Positions 5,929 through 13,891 of a stretch of 26,540 bases of DNA are shown piece by piece (position 1 is the first letter of the stretch; each line of letters opens with the position of its first letter). Location of the stretch: the NCBI GenBank assembly GCA_900551985.1, contig URYG01000017.1, positions 1 through 26,540 of the forward strand, written 5' to 3'. The notes beneath the pieces are model-generated. The model saw only the letters and a program-made list of their open reading frames with translations. It searched no databases and had not been told where the DNA came from. This DNA comes from an uncultured Prevotella sp. GTDB lineage: Bacteria; Bacteroidota; Bacteroidia; Bacteroidales; Bacteroidaceae. Both the position numbers and the translations under genes were made by a program.

Positions 5929-8649
5929 TTACTCCTCAACAGCAGCCTGCGCCGCAGCCAAGCGTGCGATAGGCACACGGAATGGAGAGCATGAAGCATA
6001 ATTCATGCCAACCTTAGCGCAGAACTTAACTGATGAAGGCTCACCACCGTGCTCACCGCAGATACCAGTGCGGAGGTTAGGACGGGTAGCACGACCATTC
6101 TCTACTGCCATCTTGATGAGCTGACCAACACCCTCCTGGTCGAGAACCTGGAATGGGTCAACCTTCAAGATCTTCTTCTCCATGTATGCAGGGAGGAATG
6201 AAGCGATGTCGTCACGAGAGTAACCGAAAGTCATCTGTGTCAAGTCGTTAGTACCGAATGAGAAGTACTGAGCCTCCTCTGCAATCTGACCTGCAGTAAG
6301 GGCAGCACGAGGAATCTCAATCATAGTACCAATCTCGAACTCAACCTCTACGCCGTACTCGATGAATACTTCCTTAGAAGTAGCGAGGATGATAGCCTTC
6401 TGCTGCTTGAGCTCCTGAACGGTACCGATAAGAGGAACCATGATTTCTGGGCATGGGTTGTAACCCTCCTTCTTCAACTCGCAAGCTGCACCAAGGATGG
6501 CACGAGTCTGCATAGCTGTAATCTCAGGGAATGTGATACCGAGACGGCAACCACGATGACCGAGCATAGGGTTGTTCTCTGCCAGAGAGTTCACACGCTT
6601 CTTGATTTCCTCAACGCTTACGCCCATCTCCTTGGCCATAGTCTCCTGACCAGCCTTATCGTGTGGTACGAACTCGTGGAGAGGTGGGTCGAGCAAGCGG
6701 ATGTTCACGTGGCAGCCATCCATAGCCTTGAGGATTCCGTAGAAGTCAGCCTTCTGATATGGGAGGAGCTTGGCAAGCGCCTTCTCACGACCCTCAACAG
6801 AGCCTGCCAAAATCATCTCACGCATAGCAACGATCTTCTGATCGTCGAAGAACATGTGCTCTGTACGTGTCAAACCGATACCCTTGGCACCGAATGCACG
6901 AGCTACCTCAGCATCGTGTGGAGTATCTGCATTGGTACGGATCTCCATCTTTGTATATTTGTCGCAGAGGTCCATCAGCTCCTTGAAGTCGCCTGAAAGC
7001 TCTGCAGCCTTTGTCTCAATCTGTCCTGCGTAAACCTGACCTGTAGTACCGTTCAGAGAGATATAATCACCCTCCTTGTAAACAACGCCCTCAATCTCAA
7101 CAGTCTTAGTCTTGTAGTCAACGTTGATAGAGCCGGCACCAGATACGCAGCACTTACCCATACCACGGGCTACAACGGCAGCGTGAGAAGTCATACCACC
7201 ACGAGCGGTAAGGATGCCCTCGGCAGCAGACATACCGGCGAGGTCTTCAGGAGAAGTCTCGATACGAACCATGATGACCTTCTTGCCATCCTCGTGCCAC
7301 TCCTGAGCATCGTCAGCGTGGAATACGATCTGACCGCAAGCAGCACCTGGAGAAGCAGGGAGACCCTGAGTGATGACCTTAGCCTTAGAGAGAGCCAACT
7401 TATCGAATACTGGGTGCAGGAGCTCATCGAGCTTCTGTGGCTCACAGCGGAGGATAGCAGTCTTCTCATCGATCATACCCTCGTGGAGGAGATCCATAGC
7501 GATCTTCACCATAGCGGTACCTGTACGCTTACCATTACGAGTCTGGAGGAACCAGAGCTTGCCTTCCTGTACGGTGAACTCCATATCCTGCATATCGTGA
7601 TAGTGGTGCTCCAGCTTATCCTGGAGAGCATCGAGCTCCTTGTAAAGCCCAGGCATAGCCTCTTCCATAGAAGGATACTTAGCAACGCGCTCCTCCTCAG
7701 AGATTCCAGCACGCTCAGCCCAACGCTGAGAACCGATCTTTGTAATCTGCTGTGGAGTACGGATACCGGCTACGACATCCTCACCCTGTGCATTGATGAG
7801 ATACTCACCATTGAAGAGGTTCTCACCATTACCTGCATCGCGAGAGAAGCAAACACCAGTAGCAGAAGTCTCGCCCATGTTACCGAATACCATCGCCATG
7901 ACAGAAACAGCCGTACCCCACTCATCAGGAATACCCTCCATCTTACGGTAGAGGATAGCGCGCTCGTTCATCCAAGAACGGAACACTGCGCAGATAGCAC
8001 CCCAGAGCTGCTCGATAGGATTGGTAGGGAAATCCTGACCAGTCTGCTCCTTGATAGCAGCCTTGAAGAGCTCAACGAGTTTCTTGAGAGACTCTACAGA
8101 GAGGTCCTTGTCGAGAGTAACACCCTGCTCTTCCTTCACCTTTTCGATGATAGCCTCGAATGGATCGATGTCTTCCTTGTTAACTGGCTTAAGACCCATA
8201 ACAACATCACCGTACATCTGTACGAAACGACGATATGAATCGTAAACGAAATGAGGATTACCGGTCTTCTTGACCATACCCTCAGCCACCTCATCATTCA
8301 GACCAAGGTTGAGGATAGTATCCATCATACCTGGCATAGAAGCGCGAGCACCTGAACGTACTGAAACGAGGAGAGGATTCTCAACGGAACCGAACTTGCA
8401 GTTCATCAATGCCTCAGTATGAGCTACAGCAGCAGCTACTTCGTCCTGAAGAAGTTCCTTGATTTTTTCCTCACCCACCTCATAATACTCATTACAAGTG
8501 TCAGTTGTAATAGTGAAACCTGGAGGAACAGGTACACCAATAAGATTCATCTCAGCGAGGTTTGCACCCTTACCGCCAAGAACTTCGCGCATCTTCGCAT
8601 TACCTTCGGCTTGTCCATTACCGAATGTATAAACTCTTTTTTCGTTCAT
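5929..8649 (-). CDS. ppdK: Pyruvate, phosphate dikinase
   Basis: The 906-residue protein has the full length of PPDK, which interconverts pyruvate + ATP + Pi and PEP + AMP + PPi in the cytosol; in anaerobic Bacteroidota it links glycolysis, PEP supply and pyrophosphate. The order is ATP-grasp nucleotide domain (about 1-380, with GGKGANLAEM and SVRSGARASMPGMMDT), phosphohistidine swivel domain (GGMTSHAAVVARGMGKCCVSG, catalytic His489 with the regulatory Thr487) and the TIM-barrel PEP domain (GLTRTEHMFF, GTNDLTQMTFGYSRDD, catalytic Cys864 in GICGEHGGEPSS). All key residues are present. It is a single-gene unit with its own promoter and terminator. Confidence 0.98.
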   Translation of the reverse strand: MNEKRVYTFGNGQAEGNAKMREVLGGKGANLAEMNLIGVPVPPGFTITTDTCNEYYEVGEEKIKELLQDEVAAAVAHTEALMNCKFGSVENPLLVSVRSGARASMPGMMDTILNLGLNDEVAEGMVKKTGNPHFVYDSYRRFVQMYGDVVMGLKPVNKEDIDPFEAIIEKVKEEQGVTLDKDLSVESLKKLVELFKAAIKEQTGQDFPTNPIEQLWGAICAVFRSWMNERAILYRKMEGIPDEWGTAVSVMAMVFGNMGETSATGVCFSRDAGNGENLFNGEYLINAQGEDVVAGIRTPQQITKIGSQRWAERAGISEEERVAKYPSMEEAMPGLYKELDALQDKLEHHYHDMQDMEFTVQEGKLWFLQTRNGKRTGTAMVKIAMDLLHEGMIDEKTAILRCEPQKLDELLHPVFDKLALSKAKVITQGLPASPGAACGQIVFHADDAQEWHEDGKKVIMVRIETSPEDLAGMSAAEGILTARGGMTSHAAVVARGMGKCCVSGAGSINVDYKTKTVEIEGVVYKEGDYISLNGTTGQVYAGQIETKAAELSGDFKELMDLCDKYTKMEIRTNADTPHDAEVARAFGAKGIGLTRTEHMFFDDQKIVAMREMILAGSVEGREKALAKLLPYQKADFYGILKAMDGCHVNIRLLDPPLHEFVPHDKAGQETMAKEMGVSVEEIKKRVNSLAENNPMLGHRGCRLGITFPEITAMQTRAILGAACELKKEGYNPCPEIMVPLIGTVQELKQQKAIILATSKEVFIEYGVEVEFEIGTMIEIPRAALTAGQIAEEAQYFSFGTNDLTQMTFGYSRDDIASFLPAYMEKKILKVDPFQVLDQEGVGQLIKMAVENGRATRPNLRTGICGEHGGEPSSVKFCAKVGMNYASCSPFRVPIARLAAAQAAVEE

Positions 8650-8709
8650 TTTGTTATAGGTTCAAAAATATTATATAATTCTAGTTATTATCAAACTGCT
8701 TTGATGATG

Positions 8710-8741
8710 CAAATATACAACATTTCCCTGAAACCGCCAAA
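8710..8741 (-). promoter_or_regulatory. ppdK promoter
   Basis: On the minus strand TTTG (8738-8741) and TATATTTG (8710-8717) are separated by exactly 20 bp, a textbook Bacteroidota promoter. It lies 60 bp before the ppdK ATG. Confidence 0.8.
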
Positions 8742-8910
8742 CTTTTATACGCTTTTTTGCTATCTCGAGATTACATTTCACACTGTTGTCGCACACACGG
8801 GGCTATTTTTAACAATCCACTATCAATATGCCACGATTGAGAGGAATTTATAAGTGGGCAAAGAAAGAGATTCTGACAGATTGAGAGGCTGTGCTCCCTC
8901 CAAAGCCCCT

Positions 8911-8980
8911 TTTTCCTACGTCGCGACGCGGGAATTATTACGTCGGGACGCAGGAATTGCTACGTCGCGACGTAGGAAAA
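8911..8980. repeat. 22-bp-phased array of TACGTCGCGACG palindromes
   Basis: Three near-identical units TACGTCGSGACG start at 8917, 8939 and 8961, exactly 22 bp apart, joined by GGAATT linkers. The first and third units and their flanks form a perfect 18 bp inverted repeat (8911-8928 and 8963-8980, TTTTCCTACGTCGCGACG). GC-rich against an AT-rich background. It is in the ppdK-rlmD intergenic region and codes for nothing credible. Confidence 0.7.
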
Positions 8981-9072
8981 TGGGCATCGAGAGAGGGAAG
9001 GAACAGGCGATGGAATCGCCTGGAACTGGGGCTCAGAGGGGACACCGGGAGAAAGCATGGGGGAAGATTCTA

Positions 9073-9237
9073 AAAGGACAAAAGGGAAAAAAGGACAAAA
9101 GGGAAAAAAGGACAAAAGGTCAAAAGGTCAAAAGGTCAAAAGTCACATTTGACAAAAGTGAAAAGGTGAAAGTGAAAAGGTGAATGAGGTGAATAGTGAA
9201 TTGGGTGAATCTGCCGAATTTGCGAATGTGGATGCAA
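9073..9237. repeat. Purine-rich low-complexity block with AAAAGGTC and GTGAA repeats
   Basis: Tandem AAAAGGGAAAAAAGGAC-type units pass into AAAAGGTC repeats and then GTGAAAAGGTGAA repeats. Segment 9114-9143 is a perfect 30 bp inverted match to 9448-9477, and 9167-9187 a perfect 21 bp inverted match to 9548-9568. No gene is supported here. Confidence 0.6.
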
Positions 9238-9307
9238 AATGAATTCTTATAATAAGGATTAAAAATCCATATAATAATGTACGCGCGTAAATACTACCTT
9301 ATTATAT

Positions 9308-9463
9308 ATGGAAGAAATCTTCTACCTGAATATACAAGAACTAGTCATCAACAATATTCAAGAACCTGTCATTAACAATATTCAAGAACCTGTCATTAAC
9401 AATATTCAAGAACCTGTCATCAACCCATCGTCTTTTTACGAAAAGTCACTTTTGACCTTTTGA
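9308..9463 (+). CDS. Possible 51-residue tandem-repeat micro-ORF (NIQEPVIN)4
   Basis: An open frame from ATG 9308 to TGA 9461-9463 encodes a 7-residue start (MEEIFYL), four 8-residue repeats (NIQELVIN once, then NIQEPVIN three times) and a 12-residue tail. The repeat is 24 bp (9329-9424), a multiple of three, and the differences between units are two kinds of silent third-base change and one Leu/Pro change. The tail and stop lie in the right inverted-repeat arm. There is no clear ribosome site or TAnnTTTG box. A 10 bp inverted repeat (9248-9257 / 9297-9306) and the palindrome TACGCGCGTA (9280-9289) precede the ATG. I do not recognise a family, and it may be a noncoding minisatellite that happens to be open. 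Confidence 0.35.
   Translation: MEEIFYLNIQELVINNIQEPVINNIQEPVINNIQEPVINPSSFYEKSLLTF
9329..9424. repeat. 24 bp tandem repeat, four units
   Basis: Unit AATATTCAAGAACCTGTCAT plus TAAC is repeated with no spacers at 9329, 9353, 9377 and 9401. Units 2 and 3 are identical, unit 4 differs by one base and unit 1 by three. Such arrays usually vary in copy number between strains. Confidence 0.9.
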
Positions 9464-9645
9464 CCTTTTGACCTTTTTGCCATTCGCTGCATACACCATA
9501 TTCATCAAATTCACCCCGTTCACCATTCACCCCGTTAACCATTCACTTCATTCACCTTTTCACTTTCACTTTTTCACCTTTTCCTCTCTTCTTCCTCTCC
9601 CTTTCCCGTCCCATCTCCCCCTCCTTCCATTCCTCTCAACCTCAC
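9438..9645. repeat. Pyrimidine-rich low-complexity block, inverse of 9073-9237
   Basis: ACTTTTGACC-type repeats followed by TTCACC / TTTCAC repeats and CT-rich sequence. It contains inverted matches to the purine-rich block on the other side of the micro-ORF, in the same left-to-right order, so the two blocks are not one simple hairpin. No gene is seen. Confidence 0.55.
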
Positions 9646-9707
9646 AACATCCGGGACAAAGACTGAAAAAATCCGGGACAACTCTTTCATTTCTCGCAAA
9701 AATGTAT

Positions 9708-9715
9708 TAACTTTG
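9708..9715 (+). promoter_or_regulatory. -7 box of the RNA methyltransferase-porin unit
   Basis: TAACTTTG matches TAnnTTTG perfectly, 27 bp before the ATG at 9742. The -33 element is at best TTTC at 9685-9688. Confidence 0.7.
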
Positions 9716-9741
9716 CAGCCATAAAAAAACAAAATTGAATT

Positions 9742-11193
9742 ATGGCAAGAAAACGTAAACCATTACCTCTCTTGGAGAACATCACCATCGAGGCCGTAGC
9801 AGCCGAGGGTAAGTGCATCACCCGCGTAGATGACCAGGTCATCTTCGTGCCTTTCTGCGTACCTGGCGATGTGGTAGATTTGCAGGTAGTTAAGAAAAAA
9901 CATAAGTATTGCGAGGCGAAGGTGGTTCGCTTCATCAAGAAGAGCGACGTAAGACAGGAGCCTATGTGCGAGCACTTCGGCATCTGCGGCGGTTGCAAAT
10001 GGCAGAACCTCCCTTACGAGGAACAGATCAAGGCGAAGCAGAAGCAGGTGGAAGACCAGCTCACCCGCATCGGCAAGATCGAACTCCCAGAGTTCCGCCC
10101 CATCATGGGCAGCGTGAAGACCCAGGAATACCGTAACAAGATTGAGTTCGGATGCAGCAACAAGCGCTGGTTTACTTCAGAAGAGTTGGCTCAACTCCCT
10201 CAGAAAGAAGAAGATACAGTAACTTCTCTCAAGGAACGCCACGCCCAGAACGCCATCGGTTTCCATATCACCGGTGCCTTCGACAAGATTTATCCTATCA
10301 AGAAGTGCTGGCTGATGGATGATCTCTGCAACGAAATCCGCAACTTCGTATTCGAATACGCTGATTCTCACAACTATACCTTCTACGACCTGCGCGAGCA
10401 GCACGGATTGCTCCGCGACATGATGATCCGCAATTCAAATACCGGAGAGTGGATGCTCGTATTCCAATTCCATTACGATGAGGAGGGAGATGAGCAGAGA
10501 GCGCTGGAACTGATGCAGCAGGTGGCAGACAAGTTCCCTCAGATTACCTCACTCATGTATGTAGATAACCAAAAGGGCAACGATACCATCAACGACCTGG
10601 AGCTCAGCCTCTTCAAGGGCAACGACCACATCTTCGAACTGATGGAGGACCTGAAGTTCAAGGTAGGTCCTAAGAGTTTCTACCAGACCAATACCGAGCA
10701 GGCTTACCACCTCTACTGCGTGGCTCGCGATTTTGCCAACCTCACTGGCGACGAGCTGGTTTACGACCTCTACACCGGTACAGGAACCATCGCCAACTTC
10801 GTGGCTCACAAGGCTAAGAAGGTAATCGGCATCGAATACGTACCAGAGGCCATCGAGGATGCCAAGGTGAATTCGCAGGTGAACCACATCGAGAACACTC
10901 TCTTCTACGCAGGCGACATGAAGGATATCCTGACCAACGACTTCATCGCCCAGCACGGTCGACCTGACGTCATCATCACCGACCCTCCACGTGCAGGCAT
11001 GCACCCGGATGTAGTGAACGTGATTCTGAATGCGGCTCCAAAGCGCATCGTGTATGTAAGTTGCAACCCTGCTACCCAGGCTCGCGACCTGCAGCTGATG
11101 GACGGCCACTACAAGGTAGCTGCAGTCCAGCCAGTTGATATGTTCCCTCATACTCCTCACGTGGAGAACGTGGTATTGCTCGAAAAGAGATAA
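9742..11193 (+). CDS. rlmD: 23S rRNA (uracil-C5)-methyltransferase, RlmD/TrmA family
   Basis: The 483-residue protein has an N-terminal TRAM RNA-binding domain (about 8-68), a [4Fe-4S] cluster motif (Cys76, Cys82, Cys85 in CEHFGICGGC, with a likely fourth ligand Cys189), and a C-terminal SAM methyltransferase domain. The SAM loop is YDLYTGTGTIA (341-351), followed by DPPRAGMHPD (414-423), the nucleophile Cys441 in YVSCNPAT and the general base Glu475 in HVENVVLL. The family makes 5-methyluridine in 23S rRNA. Which uridine (U1939, U747 or both) is modified cannot be told from sequence, so the symbol is by family. A porin gene follows after 24 bp. Confidence 0.88.
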   Translation: MARKRKPLPLLENITIEAVAAEGKCITRVDDQVIFVPFCVPGDVVDLQVVKKKHKYCEAKVVRFIKKSDVRQEPMCEHFGICGGCKWQNLPYEEQIKAKQKQVEDQLTRIGKIELPEFRPIMGSVKTQEYRNKIEFGCSNKRWFTSEELAQLPQKEEDTVTSLKERHAQNAIGFHITGAFDKIYPIKKCWLMDDLCNEIRNFVFEYADSHNYTFYDLREQHGLLRDMMIRNSNTGEWMLVFQFHYDEEGDEQRALELMQQVADKFPQITSLMYVDNQKGNDTINDLELSLFKGNDHIFELMEDLKFKVGPKSFYQTNTEQAYHLYCVARDFANLTGDELVYDLYTGTGTIANFVAHKAKKVIGIEYVPEAIEDAKVNSQVNHIENTLFYAGDMKDILTNDFIAQHGRPDVIITDPPRAGMHPDVVNVILNAAPKRIVYVSCNPATQARDLQLMDGHYKVAAVQPVDMFPHTPHVENVVLLEKR

Positions 11194-11217
11194 ACCTAGA
11201 AACAAAATAGAAACAAG

Positions 11218-12408
11218 ATGAAAAAGAGTATCATCATGGCGCTCATGGCTTTGACGGCAGTCTCAGCCAGCGCCCAGAAAAAGCAGACCATCGAATTGCC
11301 TTCATGGTTGAGCAATGTGAAATTGTCGGGTTACGGAATGACCCAGTATCAGTACAGCGGACAAAAGAATGCGGAATCTAATTCGTTCAACATCCGTTTG
11401 GCGCGAATCTCTCTGGAAGGTCGCATTGCCGACGACTTCTACTGGAAGACTCAAATCCAGATTAACGGCAACACTTCCAACCTGGGTTCAAGCCCAAGAA
11501 TGGTGGACCTGTTTGCTGAATGGCAGAAGTTCGAGTACTTCAAGGTGAAGATTGGTCAGTTCAAGAATCCATTCACCTTCGAGAATCCGATGCACCCTAT
11601 CGACCAGGGATTCATGGGATATTCCCAGAACGTGAGCAAGCTGGCTGGCTTCAGCGACCGCGCAGGCGAACATGCTTCCAATGGCCGAGACATCGGTCTG
11701 CAGTTGCAGGGTGATTTCCTGAAGAATGCCAACGGCAGAAACCTGCTGCACTATCAGATTGGTGTATTCAACGGACAGGGCATCAACACCAAGGACGTTG
11801 ATAATCAGAAGAATGTGATTGGTGGCGTATGGTTGATGCCAGTAAGCGGCATGCGAATCGGTGCCTTCGGATGGACCGGTTCTTATGCAAGAAAGGGAAA
11901 CTGGACGGAAACTGTTGCCGACCCAACCTCCAGCGTAGCCCCTGGTGCGACCCAAGAGATTACTCATACCAACGAGGTTCGCAGCCTCAATCAGAACCGC
12001 TACGCCTTCTCTTTCGAATACAAGAAAGACGGTTGGATTGTGCGTTCTGAGTACATCCACTCTACCGGCAAGGCATTTGCCAAGAGTCTCACCAGCTTCA
12101 ACGATACCAACTCGAAGGACTGCAGCCTGAACGAGAAGATCGGCGATAAGGCACAGGGTGTTTACGGATTGGTGATCGCCCCATTGGCACAGCTGCCAAA
12201 GAACAGCCGCATCGACATCAAGGCTCGTTACGACATGTATCAGCCTAACGGCAAGAACAATATGCAGAAGACGCAGTATGAGGCAGGTTTGAACTTCCAT
12301 ATCGGCAAGCGAATCAGCATCCTCACCGAGTATGCATTGGTGAATGACAAGACCCTCGCCAAGCACAATTACTCCATGGCAGATGCAGAGTTCTGCTTCA
12401 GATTCTAA
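11218..12408 (+). CDS. Outer-membrane porin, Porin_O_P (phosphate-selective porin-like) family
   Basis: The 396-residue protein has a Sec signal peptide (MKKSIIMALMALTAVSASA, cleavage near residue 19-20), alternating beta-strand sequence, and ends in CFRF with a terminal aromatic residue as expected for an outer-membrane barrel. The RISLEGRIADDFYWKTQIQ and KVKIGQFKNPFTFENPM segments match the OprO/OprP-like Porin_O_P family of Bacteroidota. The family name implies phosphate or polyphosphate uptake, but substrate is unproven here. It is 24 bp after the RNA methyltransferase gene, so probably shares its transcript, and ends at a strong hairpin. Confidence 0.85.
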   Translation: MKKSIIMALMALTAVSASAQKKQTIELPSWLSNVKLSGYGMTQYQYSGQKNAESNSFNIRLARISLEGRIADDFYWKTQIQINGNTSNLGSSPRMVDLFAEWQKFEYFKVKIGQFKNPFTFENPMHPIDQGFMGYSQNVSKLAGFSDRAGEHASNGRDIGLQLQGDFLKNANGRNLLHYQIGVFNGQGINTKDVDNQKNVIGGVWLMPVSGMRIGAFGWTGSYARKGNWTETVADPTSSVAPGATQEITHTNEVRSLNQNRYAFSFEYKKDGWIVRSEYIHSTGKAFAKSLTSFNDTNSKDCSLNEKIGDKAQGVYGLVIAPLAQLPKNSRIDIKARYDMYQPNGKNNMQKTQYEAGLNFHIGKRISILTEYALVNDKTLAKHNYSMADAEFCFRF

Positions 12409-12411
12409 CAG

Positions 12412-12459
12412 ATATGATAAAGGCTCGTTCCAGTGATTTGGAACGAGCCTTTATCATAT
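12412..12459. terminator. Bidirectional terminator between porin and DUF3078 genes
   Basis: A perfect 21 bp stem (12412-12432 with 12439-12459, core AAGGCTCGTTCCA) and a 6-base loop GTGATT lie between convergent genes, 3 bp after the porin stop and 17 bp from the DUF3078 stop. The AT-rich stem base supplies U residues on either strand. Confidence 0.85.
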
Positions 12460-12476
12460 ATATGCTCAATCTCTTG

Positions 12477-13754
12477 CTAGAAAGAGTAAGAGAATCCGAT
12501 AGACATGAACTCCTTGAACTGCCAATAGCTCTGATCATCCTTACGCTGCGCTCCATCGTCGAAACGAGGATAGAGGAAGATATTCGATGAAATATAGCGA
12601 TTGAACTGGAAGGTAATCGTGTTTTCCCACTCTATCTCAGCACGCTTGTAAGTAGTGTATGCCCAGAGACGGGTCTTCCACTTCAGGTTCTCCATCACCT
12701 GCCAGGTAAGATCGAAGGTACACTCAGAACCGTAATCGGTCATACCATGCTGTCCCTCCTTCAATCCGTATCTTGTGGCAAGATCCTCACGGCCCACATA
12801 CTTCCAGTTGAACGCCAGAGGAGCCAGATGGGCACTACCCTTCAGCTTGTGATCCAACCAATCTACCGTATAATCCATACCGACAGAGATATTCAGATTG
12901 AATGGTGAGAAGAAATCGGAATACACCATCTTGTCATTGCTCTTGTAACCATGGGCAAACTGAGTCTGCGCCACCATCTGGATGGTATAATACCATTTTC
13001 GGGATGCCTGAAGACCCAACTTGCTGGTGTATCGGATCAAGTCATCGGATGTCTTGAGCGAATGCACCGAGTCTCCCTTGGATGTCTGGTATCCCAATCG
13101 CATCTCCAGCTTGTTCTCCCACTTCACCTTCTGCTTGTTGTTGTAGTTCGCCATCATCGTTACGCGTCCCAACAGGGAGTAGTTACTCTCACCACCCTTA
13201 TACCAGTTGTCAGACACATAGTTTTGCAGGAACTGCAGATAGTAATCACCTCCAAAAGTCCAGAAGTTAGGCTTGAAGATGACGATATCCGAAGGAGCAG
13301 CTTCCGGTTCGAAGACCTTAGGCGCCACCTCTTCAATGATGTCGCGCTTCGGCTTTTTGGTCTTTGTATCCGCCACGATAGGAGCGCCCACCTCTTCCAG
13401 ATGTCGCTGCGTAGTCTTCACCAGGTCTGGCCGGTTGAGATAAACATCCATCAGGGTCTTATCGAGCATCACGCCCAGTGAATCGCCTACCCCACCCTCA
13501 GGACGGAGGCGCAGGAAATGGTTGGCAGGTGAACGATAATACGTAAGTGGCGTGAAGAGCATGGTATACCGGGAGTCATCCGATGACATCCGGGTAGAGT
13601 CGATACGCTCCCTGATATGAGCCAGCGAATCTACATAACTCTCCACCATCGATGGAGTTTTCACCACCGCTGTATGCCTGCGGGAACGCTGGGCATCCGC
13701 CGTCACAGCCCCCGCAACTAAAGCTAAAATGAGTAATCCAAATCTTATTTTCAT
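12477..13754 (-). CDS. DUF3078 domain outer-membrane protein
   Basis: From the ATG at 13754 the protein has 425 residues with a signal peptide (MKIRFGLLILALVAGAVTADA). An in-frame ATG at 13778 lies inside the promoter -7 box, so I reject it. The N-terminal third is polar and Ser/Asp-rich. From about residue 165 the sequence becomes beta-barrel-like: NFWTFGGDYYLQFLQNYVSDNWYKGGESN, typical of DUF3078, and the chain ends SIGFSYSF with a C-terminal Phe. The family is predicted to sit in the outer membrane of Bacteroidota; its role is unknown. It is transcribed divergently from pyrG. Confidence 0.85.
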   Translation of the reverse strand: MKIRFGLLILALVAGAVTADAQRSRRHTAVVKTPSMVESYVDSLAHIRERIDSTRMSSDDSRYTMLFTPLTYYRSPANHFLRLRPEGGVGDSLGVMLDKTLMDVYLNRPDLVKTTQRHLEEVGAPIVADTKTKKPKRDIIEEVAPKVFEPEAAPSDIVIFKPNFWTFGGDYYLQFLQNYVSDNWYKGGESNYSLLGRVTMMANYNNKQKVKWENKLEMRLGYQTSKGDSVHSLKTSDDLIRYTSKLGLQASRKWYYTIQMVAQTQFAHGYKSNDKMVYSDFFSPFNLNISVGMDYTVDWLDHKLKGSAHLAPLAFNWKYVGREDLATRYGLKEGQHGMTDYGSECTFDLTWQVMENLKWKTRLWAYTTYKRAEIEWENTITFQFNRYISSNIFLYPRFDDGAQRKDDQSYWQFKEFMSIGFSYSF

Positions 13755-13777
13755 TCCTTCATATACTAATTTGGGCA

Positions 13778-13785
13778 CAAAGGTA
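13778..13785 (-). promoter_or_regulatory. -7 box of the DUF3078 gene
   Basis: The minus strand reads TACCTTTG, 23 bp upstream of the ATG at 13754. It sets the start: any ATG at or upstream of this box would not be transcribed. Confidence 0.65.
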
Positions 13786-13825
13786 ACAAAATAATTCTAA
13801 ATTCAACGCCATTCTTTACAAATAT

Positions 13826-13857
13826 TTTGGCTAATTCATAATTTTATAGTAACTTTG
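13826..13857 (+). promoter_or_regulatory. pyrG promoter
   Basis: TTTG (13826-13829) and TAACTTTG (13850-13857) are 20 bp apart. The promoter is 34 bp before the GTG start and diverges from that of the DUF3078 gene. Confidence 0.8.
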
Positions 13858-13891
13858 CACCCAAATTATTCTAATTTAAATTATAAACATC

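Noticed and set aside
7183..8238. 351-codon open frame on the plus strand
   Set aside because: It is antisense to ppdK, which has all catalytic motifs and strong codon bias. Its composition (Leu, Ser, Thr, His rich) is typical of a reverse-strand shadow.
8854..9183. 109-codon open frame in the ppdK-rlmD gap
   Set aside because: It translates the TACGTCGCGACG array and the AAAAGG low-complexity block into Arg/Lys/Gly-rich sequence, with no promoter, ribosome site or protein-like pattern.
9329..9424. CRISPR-like array
   Set aside because: The 24 bp units are contiguous with no unique spacers, and no cas gene is in the window.
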